From the NCBI GenBank assembly GCA_040080835.1, contig JBEBHP010000005.1:124001-188000 (forward strand): DNA of 64,000 nt, written 5' to 3'. Every line of letters begins with the position of its first letter. Position 1 is the first letter of the stretch. Both the position numbers and the translations under genes were made by a program. Shown here piece after piece: positions 48,818 through 57,341 of the stretch. The notes under the pieces are model-generated. The model saw only the letters and a list, made by a program, of their open reading frames with translations, made no database searches and was not told the origin of the DNA. The stretch is from SZUA-430 sp040080835. Its GTDB lineage: Bacteria; Pseudomonadota; Alphaproteobacteria; Micropepsales; Micropepsaceae.

Positions 48818-49966
48818 CTGGTGGATCAAACGACGAATGAAAGCTTCGCAAGCTGCAACTTGCGAGATCTCGATGAATTCGTTGGGCTTGTGCGCTTGCT
48901 GGATGTTGCCTGGCCCACAGACGACGGAAGGAATGCCAACTTCCTGGAACAACCCGGCCTCGGTGCCGTACGCGACGGCTTCAGCGTGGTTGCGTCCCGT
49001 GAGTTGCTTTGCCAAGGCTTCGGCAGGGCAGCCGTCGCGTGCTGTCAGTGCCGGCACGTGCGCCCGAACATTTGTAACGATATCCGCTTCCGGTGCTATC
49101 AGGCGCAGTCGTGGCAGTATCACGTCCCGCGCATGGGCGTTGAACCGGTCCACGATTTCTTCCTGACTTGTGCCGGGCAAGTACCGGAATTCCCACTGGA
49201 AGGTGCAATGCCGCGCAAGAATGTTCAGGGCCGTGCCACCTTCAATCGTTGAAGACTGAACAGACGTGTACGGTGGATCAAATCTGCCGGAGGGATCGCC
49301 GCGGCGTCGCATTTCATCTGCCAACGAACTGAGGTGCATGATGAGTTCTGCCGCAACCATAACAGCGTTTACACCCTTGTCGGTCTGACTGGAGTGAGCC
49401 TCGCGCCCCGTGACGGTTGTTCGGAATGAACGAATTCCCTTGTGTGCGTTGACGACCTTCATGTCGGTTGGTTCGCCAATAATTGCCAGCCTCGGCATCG
49501 GGACAGATTTCACGATGTCTGCGATCATCGGGCGAACGCCCAAACATCCGACTTCTTCATCATAGGAAAGGGCGATGTGCACCGGCGTCTTCAGAGGGGC
49601 TTTTGCGAATTCCGGCAACAATGCAAGTATGACGGCGGAGAAGGCCTTCATGTCCGAAGTGCCGCGACCGAACAGTTTGCCGTCTTTTTCGACCATATTG
49701 AATGGTTGAGTGAGCCAGTCCTGTCCGTCCACCGGAACAACATCCGTGTGCCCCGACAGGACAATGCCGCCAGGCGTGTCCGGACCAATTGTAATCAGAA
49801 GATTTGCCTTGGTCCCCTCAGCATTGGGTATGCGGCGCGATGCAATTCCGTATCCGCCAACATAATCCTCAACGAAGGAAATCAGCTCCAGATTTGACCC
49901 ACGGCTTGTTGTGTCAAAAGCCACGAGCCTTGAGAGCATTTCGCGAGAAGAAAACTGTTGAGGCAT
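48809..49966 (-). CDS. argE: Acetylornithine deacetylase
   Basis: M20-family zinc hydrolase removing the acetyl group from N2-acetylornithine, 385 aa. Metal and active-site segments are VLSGHTDVVPVDGQDW, GRGTSDMKAF, LSYDEEVGCLG with the general-base Glu, and the C-terminal CGPGNIQQAHKPNEFI. Convergent with argD-argF-hslO, so the arginine genes face one another. M20 enzymes can vary in substrate, but the context supports ArgE. Confidence 0.92.
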   Translation of the reverse strand: MPQQFSSREMLSRLVAFDTTSRGSNLELISFVEDYVGGYGIASRRIPNAEGTKANLLITIGPDTPGGIVLSGHTDVVPVDGQDWLTQPFNMVEKDGKLFGRGTSDMKAFSAVILALLPEFAKAPLKTPVHIALSYDEEVGCLGVRPMIADIVKSVPMPRLAIIGEPTDMKVVNAHKGIRSFRTTVTGREAHSSQTDKGVNAVMVAAELIMHLSSLADEMRRRGDPSGRFDPPYTSVQSSTIEGGTALNILARHCTFQWEFRYLPGTSQEEIVDRFNAHARDVILPRLRLIAPEADIVTNVRAHVPALTARDGCPAEALAKQLTGRNHAEAVAYGTEAGLFQEVGIPSVVCGPGNIQQAHKPNEFIEISQVAACEAFIRRLIHQLR

Positions 49967-49998
49967 TCGCCGGGGATATCCGTTGGCAAGATCGCCAG

Positions 49999-50637
49999 CT
50001 AGCCGTCCATGCTAGAGGCTGGACTGCCAATGATAGTGAGAAACTCACGGCGTGTCATCGGGTCTATGCGGAACGCACCAAGCATGGTGGACGTCACCAT
50101 GGTCACGCCAGGCTTGTGTACGCCACGCGTGGTCATGCACTGGTGCTGCGCTTCGATTACGACTGCCACACCTTTCGGATCCAGAACCTTCTGGATGCAA
50201 TTGGCAATCTGGGCATTCATTTTTTCCTGAACCTGCAGCCGGCGCGCATATGCTTCCACGACCCTGGCGAGTTTTGAAATTCCCACAACCCGATTTGTTG
50301 GAAGGTAGGCCACATGAGCCTTACCTATGATGGGAGCCAAATGATGCTCGCAATGCGACTCAAACCGGATATCGCGCAGTACGATCATTTCATCATAGCC
50401 TTCGACTTCTTCGAAGGTGCGCTTCAGGTAATCCTCAGGGTCGACATTGTAGCCAGAAAACCAGTCTTCGAATGCCCTGGCGACGCGGGCAGGGGTATCG
50501 CGCAAGCCTTCCCGGGAAGGCTCGTCACCAGCCCACCTGAGCAGCGTCGTGATTGCCTGTTCGGCCTCATCACGACTTGGCCGTGATGTCTCTGCCGCCT
50601 TGGGCTTGACCGCTGATTTTTTTACAGGTGATGCCAT
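49999..50637 (-). CDS. folE: GTP cyclohydrolase I
   Basis: First enzyme of tetrahydrofolate synthesis, 212 aa. Zinc and active-site segments are SHCEHHLAPIIGKAHVAYLP and VVIEAQHQCMTTRGV. The N-terminal ~40 residues are a charged extension (KKSAVKPKAAETSRPSRDEAE), as in many alphaproteobacterial members. It lies 32 bp upstream of argE on the same strand. Confidence 0.97.
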   Translation of the reverse strand: MASPVKKSAVKPKAAETSRPSRDEAEQAITTLLRWAGDEPSREGLRDTPARVARAFEDWFSGYNVDPEDYLKRTFEEVEGYDEMIVLRDIRFESHCEHHLAPIIGKAHVAYLPTNRVVGISKLARVVEAYARRLQVQEKMNAQIANCIQKVLDPKGVAVVIEAQHQCMTTRGVHKPGVTMVTSTMLGAFRIDPMTRREFLTIIGSPASSMDG

Positions 50638-50754
50638 GCCCTAGCCTCCGATGCGCACGGTGTATTGCTCCGTGGCAACAAACTTCCATGGATATTATAC
50701 GCATGGAACGAAGGTTCAGATCAAAGCACTAAAGGCCGCTAATTCAATAGCGAA

Positions 50755-51147
50755 TTAGTGAATGCGCCTGGATTCGTGGGGGCTGTCCAAGGGAAATGCC
50801 GGAATATCAACCTGAAAGCTTTCACCTTCCGAGGTCTGCATCTGGTAGGCGCCGAGCATCATTCCCGAGGGTGTCTCAAGCGGCGTCCCTGACCGATATT
50901 CAAACTTCTCGCCCGGGCGCAAAATCGGTTGCTGTCCCACCACGCCTGCACCTTTTACTTCGATCGTCCGGCCGTTGGCATCGATTATGCGCCAGTACCG
51001 GGTGCGCAGCTGTATCGTTTCGGGACTTTCGTTCTCGATCAATACGGTATAGGCCCAGAAAAAGTGATTGTGATCGGGGGCTGACTGGTCTGCCAGATAG
51101 GCTGGCTGAACCGAAACTTTAACTTTGCGTGTAACCCGCTCGAACAT
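50755..51147 (-). CDS. apaG: ApaG protein
   Basis: 130-aa FN3-like beta-sandwich protein (formerly DUF525) of uncertain biochemical role, associated with Co2+/Mg2+ effects in some bacteria. The start is the ATG at 51147 (MFERVTRKVKVSVQPAYL). Conserved strands are HNHFFWAYTVLIENESPETIQL, RYWRIIDANGR and GVVGQQPILRPGEKFEYRSG. The next genes on either side, folE and an OsmC protein, are on the same strand. Confidence 0.93.
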   Translation of the reverse strand: MFERVTRKVKVSVQPAYLADQSAPDHNHFFWAYTVLIENESPETIQLRTRYWRIIDANGRTIEVKGAGVVGQQPILRPGEKFEYRSGTPLETPSGMMLGAYQMQTSEGESFQVDIPAFPLDSPHESRRIH

Positions 51148-51210
51148 GTTAGTTGCGCTCCCCGCGCCTGGGTCTCCGGACGCAGGAGAATCCAAGGGCC
51201 TAATGATTTC

Positions 51211-51660
51211 CTAGGCTTCGTCTATCGATACGCTTGACGTCACCGAGTTCGCAACAAAGCAATTTTCGTGCGCAGCGTGATGAAGCCCGGAAATCTCTTG
51301 AGCCGATGGTTGACGATCGCCCGAAAACGTCAGTTTGGGACGCAGTGTTACCTTGCTGACCCAGTATTTGCCCTGGGCGTTTCGTTCCATAACGCCTGTG
51401 GCGGCGTCCGCGTAAGTTTCAACCACAAATCGCTTTCTGGCCGCCAAAGCCAGAAATGTCAGCATGTGACAAGTGGAGAGAGACGCCACGAACGCCTCTT
51501 CCGGGTTCACGCGCGCCGCATCGCCCTTGAATTCAGGTGCAGCCGACCAGGCTACAACTTCGCCACCGCCAAAGGTGACTTCGGCTGAACGATTATAGGT
51601 GTCGTAGGTGAAATCAGCCGATGTCCGCTTCCACCTCGTTGTTGCGCGATACTCATGCAT
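51211..51660 (-). CDS. OsmC/Ohr-family protein
   Basis: 149-aa peroxide-reductase-fold protein with both redox cysteines: Cys64 in SLSTCHMLTFL and Cys134 in HENCFVANSV. It probably reduces organic peroxides; it is closer to the YhfA/OsmC branch than to Ohr, judging from the N-terminal RATTRWKRTSADFTY. It lies 76 bp beyond the stop codon of metZ, on the same strand. Confidence 0.88.
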   Translation of the reverse strand: MHEYRATTRWKRTSADFTYDTYNRSAEVTFGGGEVVAWSAAPEFKGDAARVNPEEAFVASLSTCHMLTFLALAARKRFVVETYADAATGVMERNAQGKYWVSKVTLRPKLTFSGDRQPSAQEISGLHHAAHENCFVANSVTSSVSIDEA

Positions 51661-51736
51661 GACCGGTCACCAGAAGTCCGTTGATCTCAGCTGTGCAGAT
51701 ATGGCTGAAGTCTTGGCAAAACAAGGTCCTTATGAC

Positions 51737-52930
51737 TCACAGCGCTTTCAGGGCCTGCGCCAAGTCGTCGATGAGGTCGCCCGGGTCTTCCAGACCAACG
51801 GAAAGTCTCAGCATGCCGTCGGTAATGCCGAGTTCAGCACGGGCATCCGGTGTCAGCCTAAAGTGCGTCGTCGTGGCTGGATGCGTTATCAGCGACTTTG
51901 CATCGCCCAGATTGTTCGAGATGTCGATCAGGTTCAGTGCATTTGCGAAACGGAATGCCAGATCCTTGCCGCCGTCCAGATGGAAACTGACGAGCGAGCC
52001 GCCAAGAGACATTTGTGCTCTGGCGAGTGCAGCCTGAGGATGGTCAGCGCGGCCGGGATAGAGCACGCGTTTGACTTTCGGAAGACGCGCCAGTGCATCT
52101 GCGACTGCAGCCGCGTGCTCGCACATGGCGCGCACGCGCAGATCCAGCGTCTCCAGAGACTTGGTCATGATCCAGGCGTTAAATGGGCTGATGGATGGAC
52201 CTGTGTTGCGGATGAATGTCTGCAAATGGTCATCGAGAAACTTCCTGTCACACAGGATCACGCCGCCGAGGCAGCGACCCTGTCCATCAATATGCTTCGT
52301 CGCTGAATAGATGACGATGTCGGCACCAAACTCCATGGGGCGTTGCAGGACCGGCGTCGCGAAGACGTTGTCGACAACCAGTCTGGCGCCTGCCTTGTGC
52401 GCAATCTCGGCGACGCTGCGCAAATCGATGATTTCGAGCGTCGGGTTTGCGGGAGTTTCCAGAAACAGCACTTTGGTGTTGGGCTGGATCGCGGCTTTCC
52501 ACGCGTCGAGATTCACACCATCCACCAGCGTGCTGTTGATGCCGTACCGTGGCAGCACATCCTCTACGACATAGCGGCAGCCTCCGAACATTGCTCGTGC
52601 GGCGACAACGTGATCGCCCTGGCGCAAGTGGCACAGAAGGGCAGTGGAGACTGCCGCCATCCCCGTTGCTGTCGCCCGGGCGACGGGTGCACCTTCGATC
52701 AGAGCCATTCGCTCTTCGAACATTGATACGGTGGGGTTGCCGAAGCGCGAGTAGGTGAACCCCGGATCCTCACCCTTGAAGCGCGCCTCAGCGGTCTCGG
52801 CGTTGTCGTAGGCAAACCCTGATGTCAGGTAGAGCGCTTCCGACGTTTCGCCGTTTTCAGAGCGCTTGAGCCCGCCGCGAACGAGCCTTGTTTTCAAGCC
52901 GTATTTCTGGCCGGATTTCAGTTCACCCAT
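51737..52930 (-). CDS. metZ: O-succinylhomoserine sulfhydrylase
   Basis: PLP enzyme of the Cys/Met metabolism family, 397 aa, making homocysteine directly from O-succinylhomoserine and sulfide. Features are LYLTSGFAYDNAETAEARF, YSRFGNPTVSMFEERMA, the Schiff-base Lys in YSATKHIDGQGRCLGG and the C-terminal RLSVGLEDPGDLIDDL. The MetZ assignment over MetB/MetC is supported by the SAM-II riboswitch upstream, the standard alphaproteobacterial control. SD GGAGG at 52941-52945 sits directly after a T10 terminator tail. Confidence 0.95.
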   Translation of the reverse strand: MGELKSGQKYGLKTRLVRGGLKRSENGETSEALYLTSGFAYDNAETAEARFKGEDPGFTYSRFGNPTVSMFEERMALIEGAPVARATATGMAAVSTALLCHLRQGDHVVAARAMFGGCRYVVEDVLPRYGINSTLVDGVNLDAWKAAIQPNTKVLFLETPANPTLEIIDLRSVAEIAHKAGARLVVDNVFATPVLQRPMEFGADIVIYSATKHIDGQGRCLGGVILCDRKFLDDHLQTFIRNTGPSISPFNAWIMTKSLETLDLRVRAMCEHAAAVADALARLPKVKRVLYPGRADHPQAALARAQMSLGGSLVSFHLDGGKDLAFRFANALNLIDISNNLGDAKSLITHPATTTHFRLTPDARAELGITDGMLRLSVGLEDPGDLIDDLAQALKAL

Positions 52931-52945
52931 CGTCTTGTGACCTCC

Positions 52946-52990
52946 AAAAAAAAAATCCCCGGTGCCTGAGGGACAATTCCCAAGCCGGGG
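52946..52990 (-). terminator. Terminator hairpin in the metZ leader
   Basis: On the minus strand CCCCGG (52985-52990) pairs with CCGGGG (52957-52962). The inner TTGGGA and TCCCT parts extend the stem, and ten consecutive T (52946-52955) follow. The T-run abuts the metZ Shine-Dalgarno. Its 5' arm overlaps the alternative GGCCGG hairpin (52989-53012). Confidence 0.75.
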
Positions 52991-53009
52991 CCGGATTTCA
53001 CTCGACCCG

Positions 53010-53070
53010 GCCTTTTAGCTGCTTGTTTAACGTGGCCGCGAAGCTGACCGGCTCAAATCACCACGTGCCT
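53010..53070 (-). promoter_or_regulatory. SAM-II riboswitch
   Basis: S-adenosylmethionine-binding aptamer of the metA-motif class, found ahead of methionine genes in Alphaproteobacteria. The minus strand reads CGTGGTGATTTGAGCC, then GGCCACGTTAAACAAGC and GCTAAAAGG, matching the class consensus nearly base for base. CGTGG pairs with CCACG (P1), and the P1-loop GCTT pairs with AAGC downstream (pseudoknot P2). It lies 80-140 bp upstream of metZ. Confidence 0.93.
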
Positions 53071-53074
53071 CTTT

Positions 53075-53101
53075 TTTATAAACTCAGCGGCGAACGGTCA
53101 A
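53075..53101 (-). promoter_or_regulatory. Promoter of the metZ leader
   Basis: Minus-strand TTGACC (53096-53101) and TATAAA (53075-53080) with a 15-bp spacer (16 if ATAAAA is used). Transcription would start near 53068, exactly at the 5' edge of the SAM-II aptamer. Confidence 0.5.
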
Positions 53102-53175
53102 CGAGCCCAATTGGTCTGGGGACATTCCGCCGCGGCCTTTGCCCCGCTACCCTCAAGTGTCCTAAAGTGCAGCTT

Positions 53176-54312
53176 ATGGCACAGAACCTATTCAATATTG
53201 CCGATGACGCAGCTGAGCAGGTCCGCGGACATTCGACCGGGATACTTCCAGCCAGCCAGCTTCGCGGGATGATGCAGCGCGGGCGGCTGGTTGCTCTCAA
53301 GGAGATCGAAGAAACCCAGATCCAGCCCGCGAGCCTCGATCTACGGCTCGGCAGTGTCGCGTGGAGAATCCGCGCAAGCTTTCTGCCCGGACCAGGTGTG
53401 AGTGTGAAAAGCCGAATTGATCAGCTTGCCTTGCACCAGATCGACCTTACCAAGGGGGCCGTGTTTGAAGCGGGGTGTGTGTACATTGTCCCGCAGCTGG
53501 AGCGGGTTGCGCTACCCTCTCGCATGTCAGGCGTGGCCAATCCGAAAAGCTCAACCGGTCGCCTTGACGTTTTTACGCGGCTGATTACCGATGGTGGCAA
53601 AGAGTTTGACCGCATCGAGCCGGGGTATGAAGGCCCCCTCTACGCCGAAGTGAGCCCGCGGTCGTTTTCGATTCTCGTGCGAGAGGGGTCGCGGCTCAAC
53701 CAGCTTCGCCTGCGCCGTGGTTCGCCAATGTTCTCGGATGCCGACCTCAGAAAACTGCAGCAAGAGCAGGGCATCGTTGCAGGCGACGCGGACATCAGCG
53801 ACGGTATCGCGCTTACGGTTGACCTCAAAGGCGCGGGCTGGAACGAACTTGTCGGGTACCGTGCAAAACGTCATGCTGGACTGATCGACGTCGACAAGTC
53901 CGGCGTGCATGACGTTGCAGACTTCTGGGAGCCGATCAAAGCGCGCAATGACGCGACGATCGTGCTTGATCCGAACGAGTTCTACATTCTTGCGTCACGC
54001 GAAGCTGTCTCCATTCCACCAGAGTATGCGGCGGAGATGGTACCCTACAATCCACTCGTAGGTGAGTTCCGGGTCCACTATGCAGGCTTCTTTGATCCGG
54101 GGTTTGGCTATTCGGGAGCCGGTGGTGCGGGTTCGCGAGCCGTACTTGAAGTGCGAAGCCACGAAGTGCCGTTCATCCTTTCGCACGGCCAGATTATCGG
54201 TCGGTTGGTATTTGAGCGCCTGACGGAGACACCAGAGCGTGTGTACGGGCAGGGGATCGGGTCGAACTACCAGGCGCAGGGGCTGAAGCTTTCCAAACAT
54301 TTCAGGCTCTGA
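53176..54312 (+). CDS. dcd: Two-domain dCTP deaminase
   Basis: 378-aa 2'-deoxycytidine 5'-triphosphate deaminase of the long alphaproteobacterial type, about twice the size of E. coli Dcd (~193 aa), with two dUTPase-like halves. The N-half shows QIQPASLDLRLGSVAWRI and NPKSSTGRLDVFTRLI. The C-half shows EFYILASREAVSIPPEYAAEM, FDPGFGYSGAGGAGSRAVLEV and the Glu-bearing ILSHGQIIGRLVFE. It supplies dUTP for thymidylate synthesis together with dut at 1048. The ATG at 53176 follows the metZ leader on the opposite strand. Confidence 0.9.
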   Translation: MAQNLFNIADDAAEQVRGHSTGILPASQLRGMMQRGRLVALKEIEETQIQPASLDLRLGSVAWRIRASFLPGPGVSVKSRIDQLALHQIDLTKGAVFEAGCVYIVPQLERVALPSRMSGVANPKSSTGRLDVFTRLITDGGKEFDRIEPGYEGPLYAEVSPRSFSILVREGSRLNQLRLRRGSPMFSDADLRKLQQEQGIVAGDADISDGIALTVDLKGAGWNELVGYRAKRHAGLIDVDKSGVHDVADFWEPIKARNDATIVLDPNEFYILASREAVSIPPEYAAEMVPYNPLVGEFRVHYAGFFDPGFGYSGAGGAGSRAVLEVRSHEVPFILSHGQIIGRLVFERLTETPERVYGQGIGSNYQAQGLKLSKHFRL

Positions 54313-54322
54313 GAGTTCTCCA

Positions 54323-54748
54323 ATGCCGGCAATGATCTGGCCATTTGTGCTTGCGATCGTGGCGTACACTTCATATCAGCTGGTCCTCAAACTCGCGCGT
54401 CCCGACTTGAACATTCTCGCTCTTCTCGCGGTCGCCTATCTCGTTTCCTGCATGACAGCCACAATGCTGTGGGTGCTCAATCCTTCCCTGGGTGCCAACC
54501 GTCTGCATTTACGGGACATGGTGATTGCAGCAGTCCTCGGCGTGTCAATCGTCGGAATCGAATTCGGCTTTGCGTCAGCATTTCGAGCCGGGCAACCGAT
54601 CAATACCACCGGGGCAATCGTCAATGTTGCGACCGCGCTTCTGGTCGTGCCCATCGGGTATGCTGTTTTTGGCGAGCAAATGAGCGGCATCAAGACTGCA
54701 GGGCTTGTGATGTGCTGCGGCGGGCTAGTGCTTTTGGCGTGGAAGTAA
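54323..54748 (+). CDS. EamA/DMT-type small membrane protein
   Basis: 141-aa protein of four to five TM helices (MIWPFVLAIVAYTSYQLVL, LALLAVAYLVSCMTATMLW, DMVIAAVLGVSIVGIEFGF, GAIVNVATALLVVPIGYAVF, GLVMCCGGLVLLAW). It resembles a half-size drug/metabolite transporter and would need to dimerise. Substrate unknown. It begins 10 bp after dcd and ends 5 bp from the convergent radical SAM gene. Confidence 0.72.
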   Translation: MPAMIWPFVLAIVAYTSYQLVLKLARPDLNILALLAVAYLVSCMTATMLWVLNPSLGANRLHLRDMVIAAVLGVSIVGIEFGFASAFRAGQPINTTGAIVNVATALLVVPIGYAVFGEQMSGIKTAGLVMCCGGLVLLAWK

Positions 54749-54753
54749 CTGCG

Positions 54754-55710
54754 TCAGGATTTGCAGCTTCCTCCACCTAGCACGCAGAATTTTGCGCAGT
54801 GCGGATGGTTCAGCTTGACCGGATGCAATGACTTTTCCAACGACACTCCCAGATCGAACTGGGTGGAATATGGAAGAAGTGTGCAAGCGATCACCGAAGT
54901 TTTGTCCTGGCCCCTGTGCTTGACCACCATTCTGCTGGAGGCGCACATCAGGTCATTCGGAGACTTGTCGAGAATGCGCCAGCAATCGACCGTGATTTCT
55001 GGAACGTCGACCCGCGCGTCCATCTCAGGAAAGATCACGACTCTTGCTGGATCACGGGAATCAATGTCCAGGCGCTCATCCACGAAAAGTTGGGAATAGC
55101 CTTTGCGCATTTCAGCGTCCTGGTCTCCCCAGCGCAGGCGTCCCGCGATCGCAATCCTGATACCATTGTCGCGCAGCCAGCGAAGTCCTTCCAGTGTCTC
55201 ATCGTACGCGCCAGGCCCGCGTTCCTCATCATGCAAGTCCCGGCGCCAGTGATCAAGGCTTACGCGCAGTGCAAGCTGGCTTGAGTACTTTTGCTGAATA
55301 GAAACCAGTGCTGCCTGGATGCGGGGACGCATCATCGGTTTCATCGCATTTGTAAGCACCAGGCAGTCGTAGCCCCGTGCGAGTGTTGCTTCCAGAATTT
55401 GCGGAAATGCCGGGTTCATGAAGGGCTCTCCTCCGGTGAACCCGACTGTCGTGGGACGCTGGCCAATAGATTCTGCTTCGGCCAGTGAAGCTGCCACGTC
55501 AGCGCCGCTCAGATAGCTTAGCCGATCGTTGTTCGGTGAGGATTCGATGTAGCAGTTGGTGCACTCAATGTTGCAGAGCGTGCCGGTGTTGAACCAGAGG
55601 GTCAGAAGCCGTGTCAGGCCAACAGAAGCCCTGCGCTCGCCCCTGGCTGTCGTATCCGGGTCCAGGAATTTTGCCTGGTCAAGTTGCTTGAACGCTATTG
55701 GTTGCTGCAC
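54754..55710 (-). CDS. Radical SAM protein with Cys-rich C-terminus, function unknown
   Basis: 318-aa radical SAM enzyme. The 4Fe-4S/SAM motif is Cys46-x3-Cys50-x2-Cys53 in TLCNIECTNCY, followed by the GGE motif GFTGGEPFMNP. Further cysteines occur at ~240-275 (VDCWRI, MCASS, IACTLL). The extreme C-terminus, PHCAKFCVLGGGSCKS, has Cys305, Cys309 and Cys316, suggesting a second cluster (SPASM-like but truncated). No peptide or other recognised substrate gene is adjacent. It is 27 bp downstream of the TerC gene, so the two may be co-transcribed. Confidence 0.82.
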   Translation of the reverse strand: MQQPIAFKQLDQAKFLDPDTTARGERRASVGLTRLLTLWFNTGTLCNIECTNCYIESSPNNDRLSYLSGADVAASLAEAESIGQRPTTVGFTGGEPFMNPAFPQILEATLARGYDCLVLTNAMKPMMRPRIQAALVSIQQKYSSQLALRVSLDHWRRDLHDEERGPGAYDETLEGLRWLRDNGIRIAIAGRLRWGDQDAEMRKGYSQLFVDERLDIDSRDPARVVIFPEMDARVDVPEITVDCWRILDKSPNDLMCASSRMVVKHRGQDKTSVIACTLLPYSTQFDLGVSLEKSLHPVKLNHPHCAKFCVLGGGSCKS

Positions 55711-55737
55711 AGGTGGTCCGCTGATATGCCGTCACCG

Positions 55738-56667
55738 CTACCTAGCACTGAACTGCTGATCAATCCAATTCAAGCTGTTCTGGACCCTGAGCCGGGCCTG
55801 GTCCAGGGCCGCCACCGTGCTGGTATAGATTTCATTGAACACGGATTGCTCGTTGTTCGAATGATGGTAGTAGCCGACAGCTAATGTGCCCACGAACGCA
55901 ATCAGCAACGATCCAACGGCCAGTCTGACCACCCGCGCCTGCTGCAGGAGCCAAAATGCTGCCAGTTGCACGACAGTGATCACAGCCAGGCCGAGGTAGT
56001 AATGGACGCGATCGACTTCAATATTCAACGCTTCGGCTACAAGGATGATACCAACGAGTGCCAGGAAGTTCAGTGCGATCAATTTCAGCGTCGGGTGGCG
56101 TTCGATGAAGGTCGATATCGGGTTCACGAGGAACAGCATCACCAGTGCCGCTGCGACGATAGCCGCGACCATGACCTCCACGTGACGAGCAATGCCGATC
56201 GCTGCAATCACGCTGTCCAGCGAGAACACAATATCAAACAATGCAATCTGGATGATTGTGAAAAGCAGTATTCCGCTCGCAGGCTTGACGCCACTGCCGC
56301 GCCGCGCTGGACCGCTTTCCTCAAAGAACGCAGCAATCTCGCTCAGTGACTTCAGCAGCAGGAACAGGCCACCTACGCCGAGAACAATCTGGCGCGGGGT
56401 GATGATCACACCCTTGAGACCGAACGAGTCCATCGGGATCGGTGTTTCGATATGCGACAGCCAAAAGAGGGATACAAGCAACAGCAAGCGCGTCGCCACG
56501 GCAGCGATCAAGCCAAACCTGCGCGCCAGTGGTCGCTGGTGCTCCGGAAGGCGGCTCGACAGGATTGCGATCAGGACAAGGTTGTCACCTGCAAGCACAA
56601 TTTCCAGGAAGAGAAGCGTCAGGAAACTCGCGACGTGTTCTGGGTCCAAAAATGAAACTAGCGGCAT
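55738..56667 (-). CDS. TerC-family integral membrane protein
   Basis: 309 aa, about nine TM helices, of the TerC/Alx/YgdQ family, several of which export Mn2+ or other metals. Paired acidic motifs are FLEIVLAGDNLVLIAIL and DIVFSLDSVIAAIGIA, the two-fold metal-site hallmark. A soluble C-terminal tail (~260-309) is longer than usual. No yybP-ykoY manganese riboswitch was recognisable upstream. It starts ~260 bp from the tRNA-Gly gene and heads the pair with the radical SAM gene. Confidence 0.85.
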   Translation of the reverse strand: MPLVSFLDPEHVASFLTLLFLEIVLAGDNLVLIAILSSRLPEHQRPLARRFGLIAAVATRLLLLVSLFWLSHIETPIPMDSFGLKGVIITPRQIVLGVGGLFLLLKSLSEIAAFFEESGPARRGSGVKPASGILLFTIIQIALFDIVFSLDSVIAAIGIARHVEVMVAAIVAAALVMLFLVNPISTFIERHPTLKLIALNFLALVGIILVAEALNIEVDRVHYYLGLAVITVVQLAAFWLLQQARVVRLAVGSLLIAFVGTLAVGYYHHSNNEQSVFNEIYTSTVAALDQARLRVQNSLNWIDQQFSAR

Positions 56668-56926
56668 CGTACTCTCTCAACTGGTGCTCTTAAGGTGCAT
56701 TCCAGCCGCATCAAGACACAGATGCGATCAGGCGGAAAGCTTTGAGGAGGAAATTCACCTTGCCGGACGGGAAAGGCCAAGGGATTTGTGCGGCTTTTGC
56801 GGGCAAGTCCTTGCGGCCCGCATTCGTACCCGCTGAATTGCGAAATTGGTCGTGCGGCGCGTGCGCGGTCGCCGCACGCGCTCCCTTTTCAGGAAGCTGG
56901 CGGAAGTGGTATCAAGCGCTTGGCGC

Positions 56927-57000
56927 GCGGGTGTAGCTCAATGGCAGAGCAGAAGCTTCCCAAGCTTACGACGAGGGTTCGATTCCCTTCACCCGCTCCA
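56927..57000 (+). tRNA. tRNA-Gly (anticodon CCC)
   Basis: 74 nt with encoded CCA. Acceptor GCGGGTG pairs with CACCCGC; D-stem GCTC/GAGC; anticodon arm GAAGC-TTCCCAA-GCTTA (anticodon CCC, with a G-A mismatch at 27-43); T arm GAGGG-TTCGATT-CCCTT. A partial, mutated copy of its 3' two-thirds lies at 60894-60946. Confidence 0.95.
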
Positions 57001-57341
57001 ACTCATACGCACGATCAGATGCTGTTTTTATGATCCGGGACTGACGCTGACTTGAGTGTCCAGCCGCGCTTCGGCATCGATCTCTCATTCGGGACGTTGT
57101 GGTTAACAAGTCACACGCAATGGTCGCCTTGCGCGCGAGCATTGCCATTTTAGGTATTCGAAAACTCTCATTTCACCAACTGTGGCAGGTTGGAAATTCT
57201 GCAACCCACAATGTCGTGGCGACTAATTCGCAACGGTTGGTTGCTTAATTGCTAAAAATGGCGGTTTCACAGTCGCCAAATAAGGCAACGTGGCGTCTTC
57301 TATAGGAAAGCAACCGGGGGGTTGCACCTGGGGGGACTGCA
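57001..57341 (+). other. Non-coding leader of the autotransporter gene
   Basis: 341 bp between tRNA-Gly and the autotransporter start. AT-richer than the neighbours, with a GTGGTTAAC word near 57098. No gene is supported, and no clear promoter is named. The autotransporter RBS (CTGGGGGG) is at its 3' end. Confidence 0.5.

Noticed and set aside
56668..56760. yybP-ykoY manganese riboswitch before the TerC gene
   Set aside because: The leader lacks the conserved internal loops of that class and is only ~90 nt long.
56742..57033. Short plus-strand frames running through the tRNA-Gly gene
   Set aside because: They read through the tRNA and show no family resemblance; translation of the tRNA accounts for their similarity to the frames at 60787-60975.
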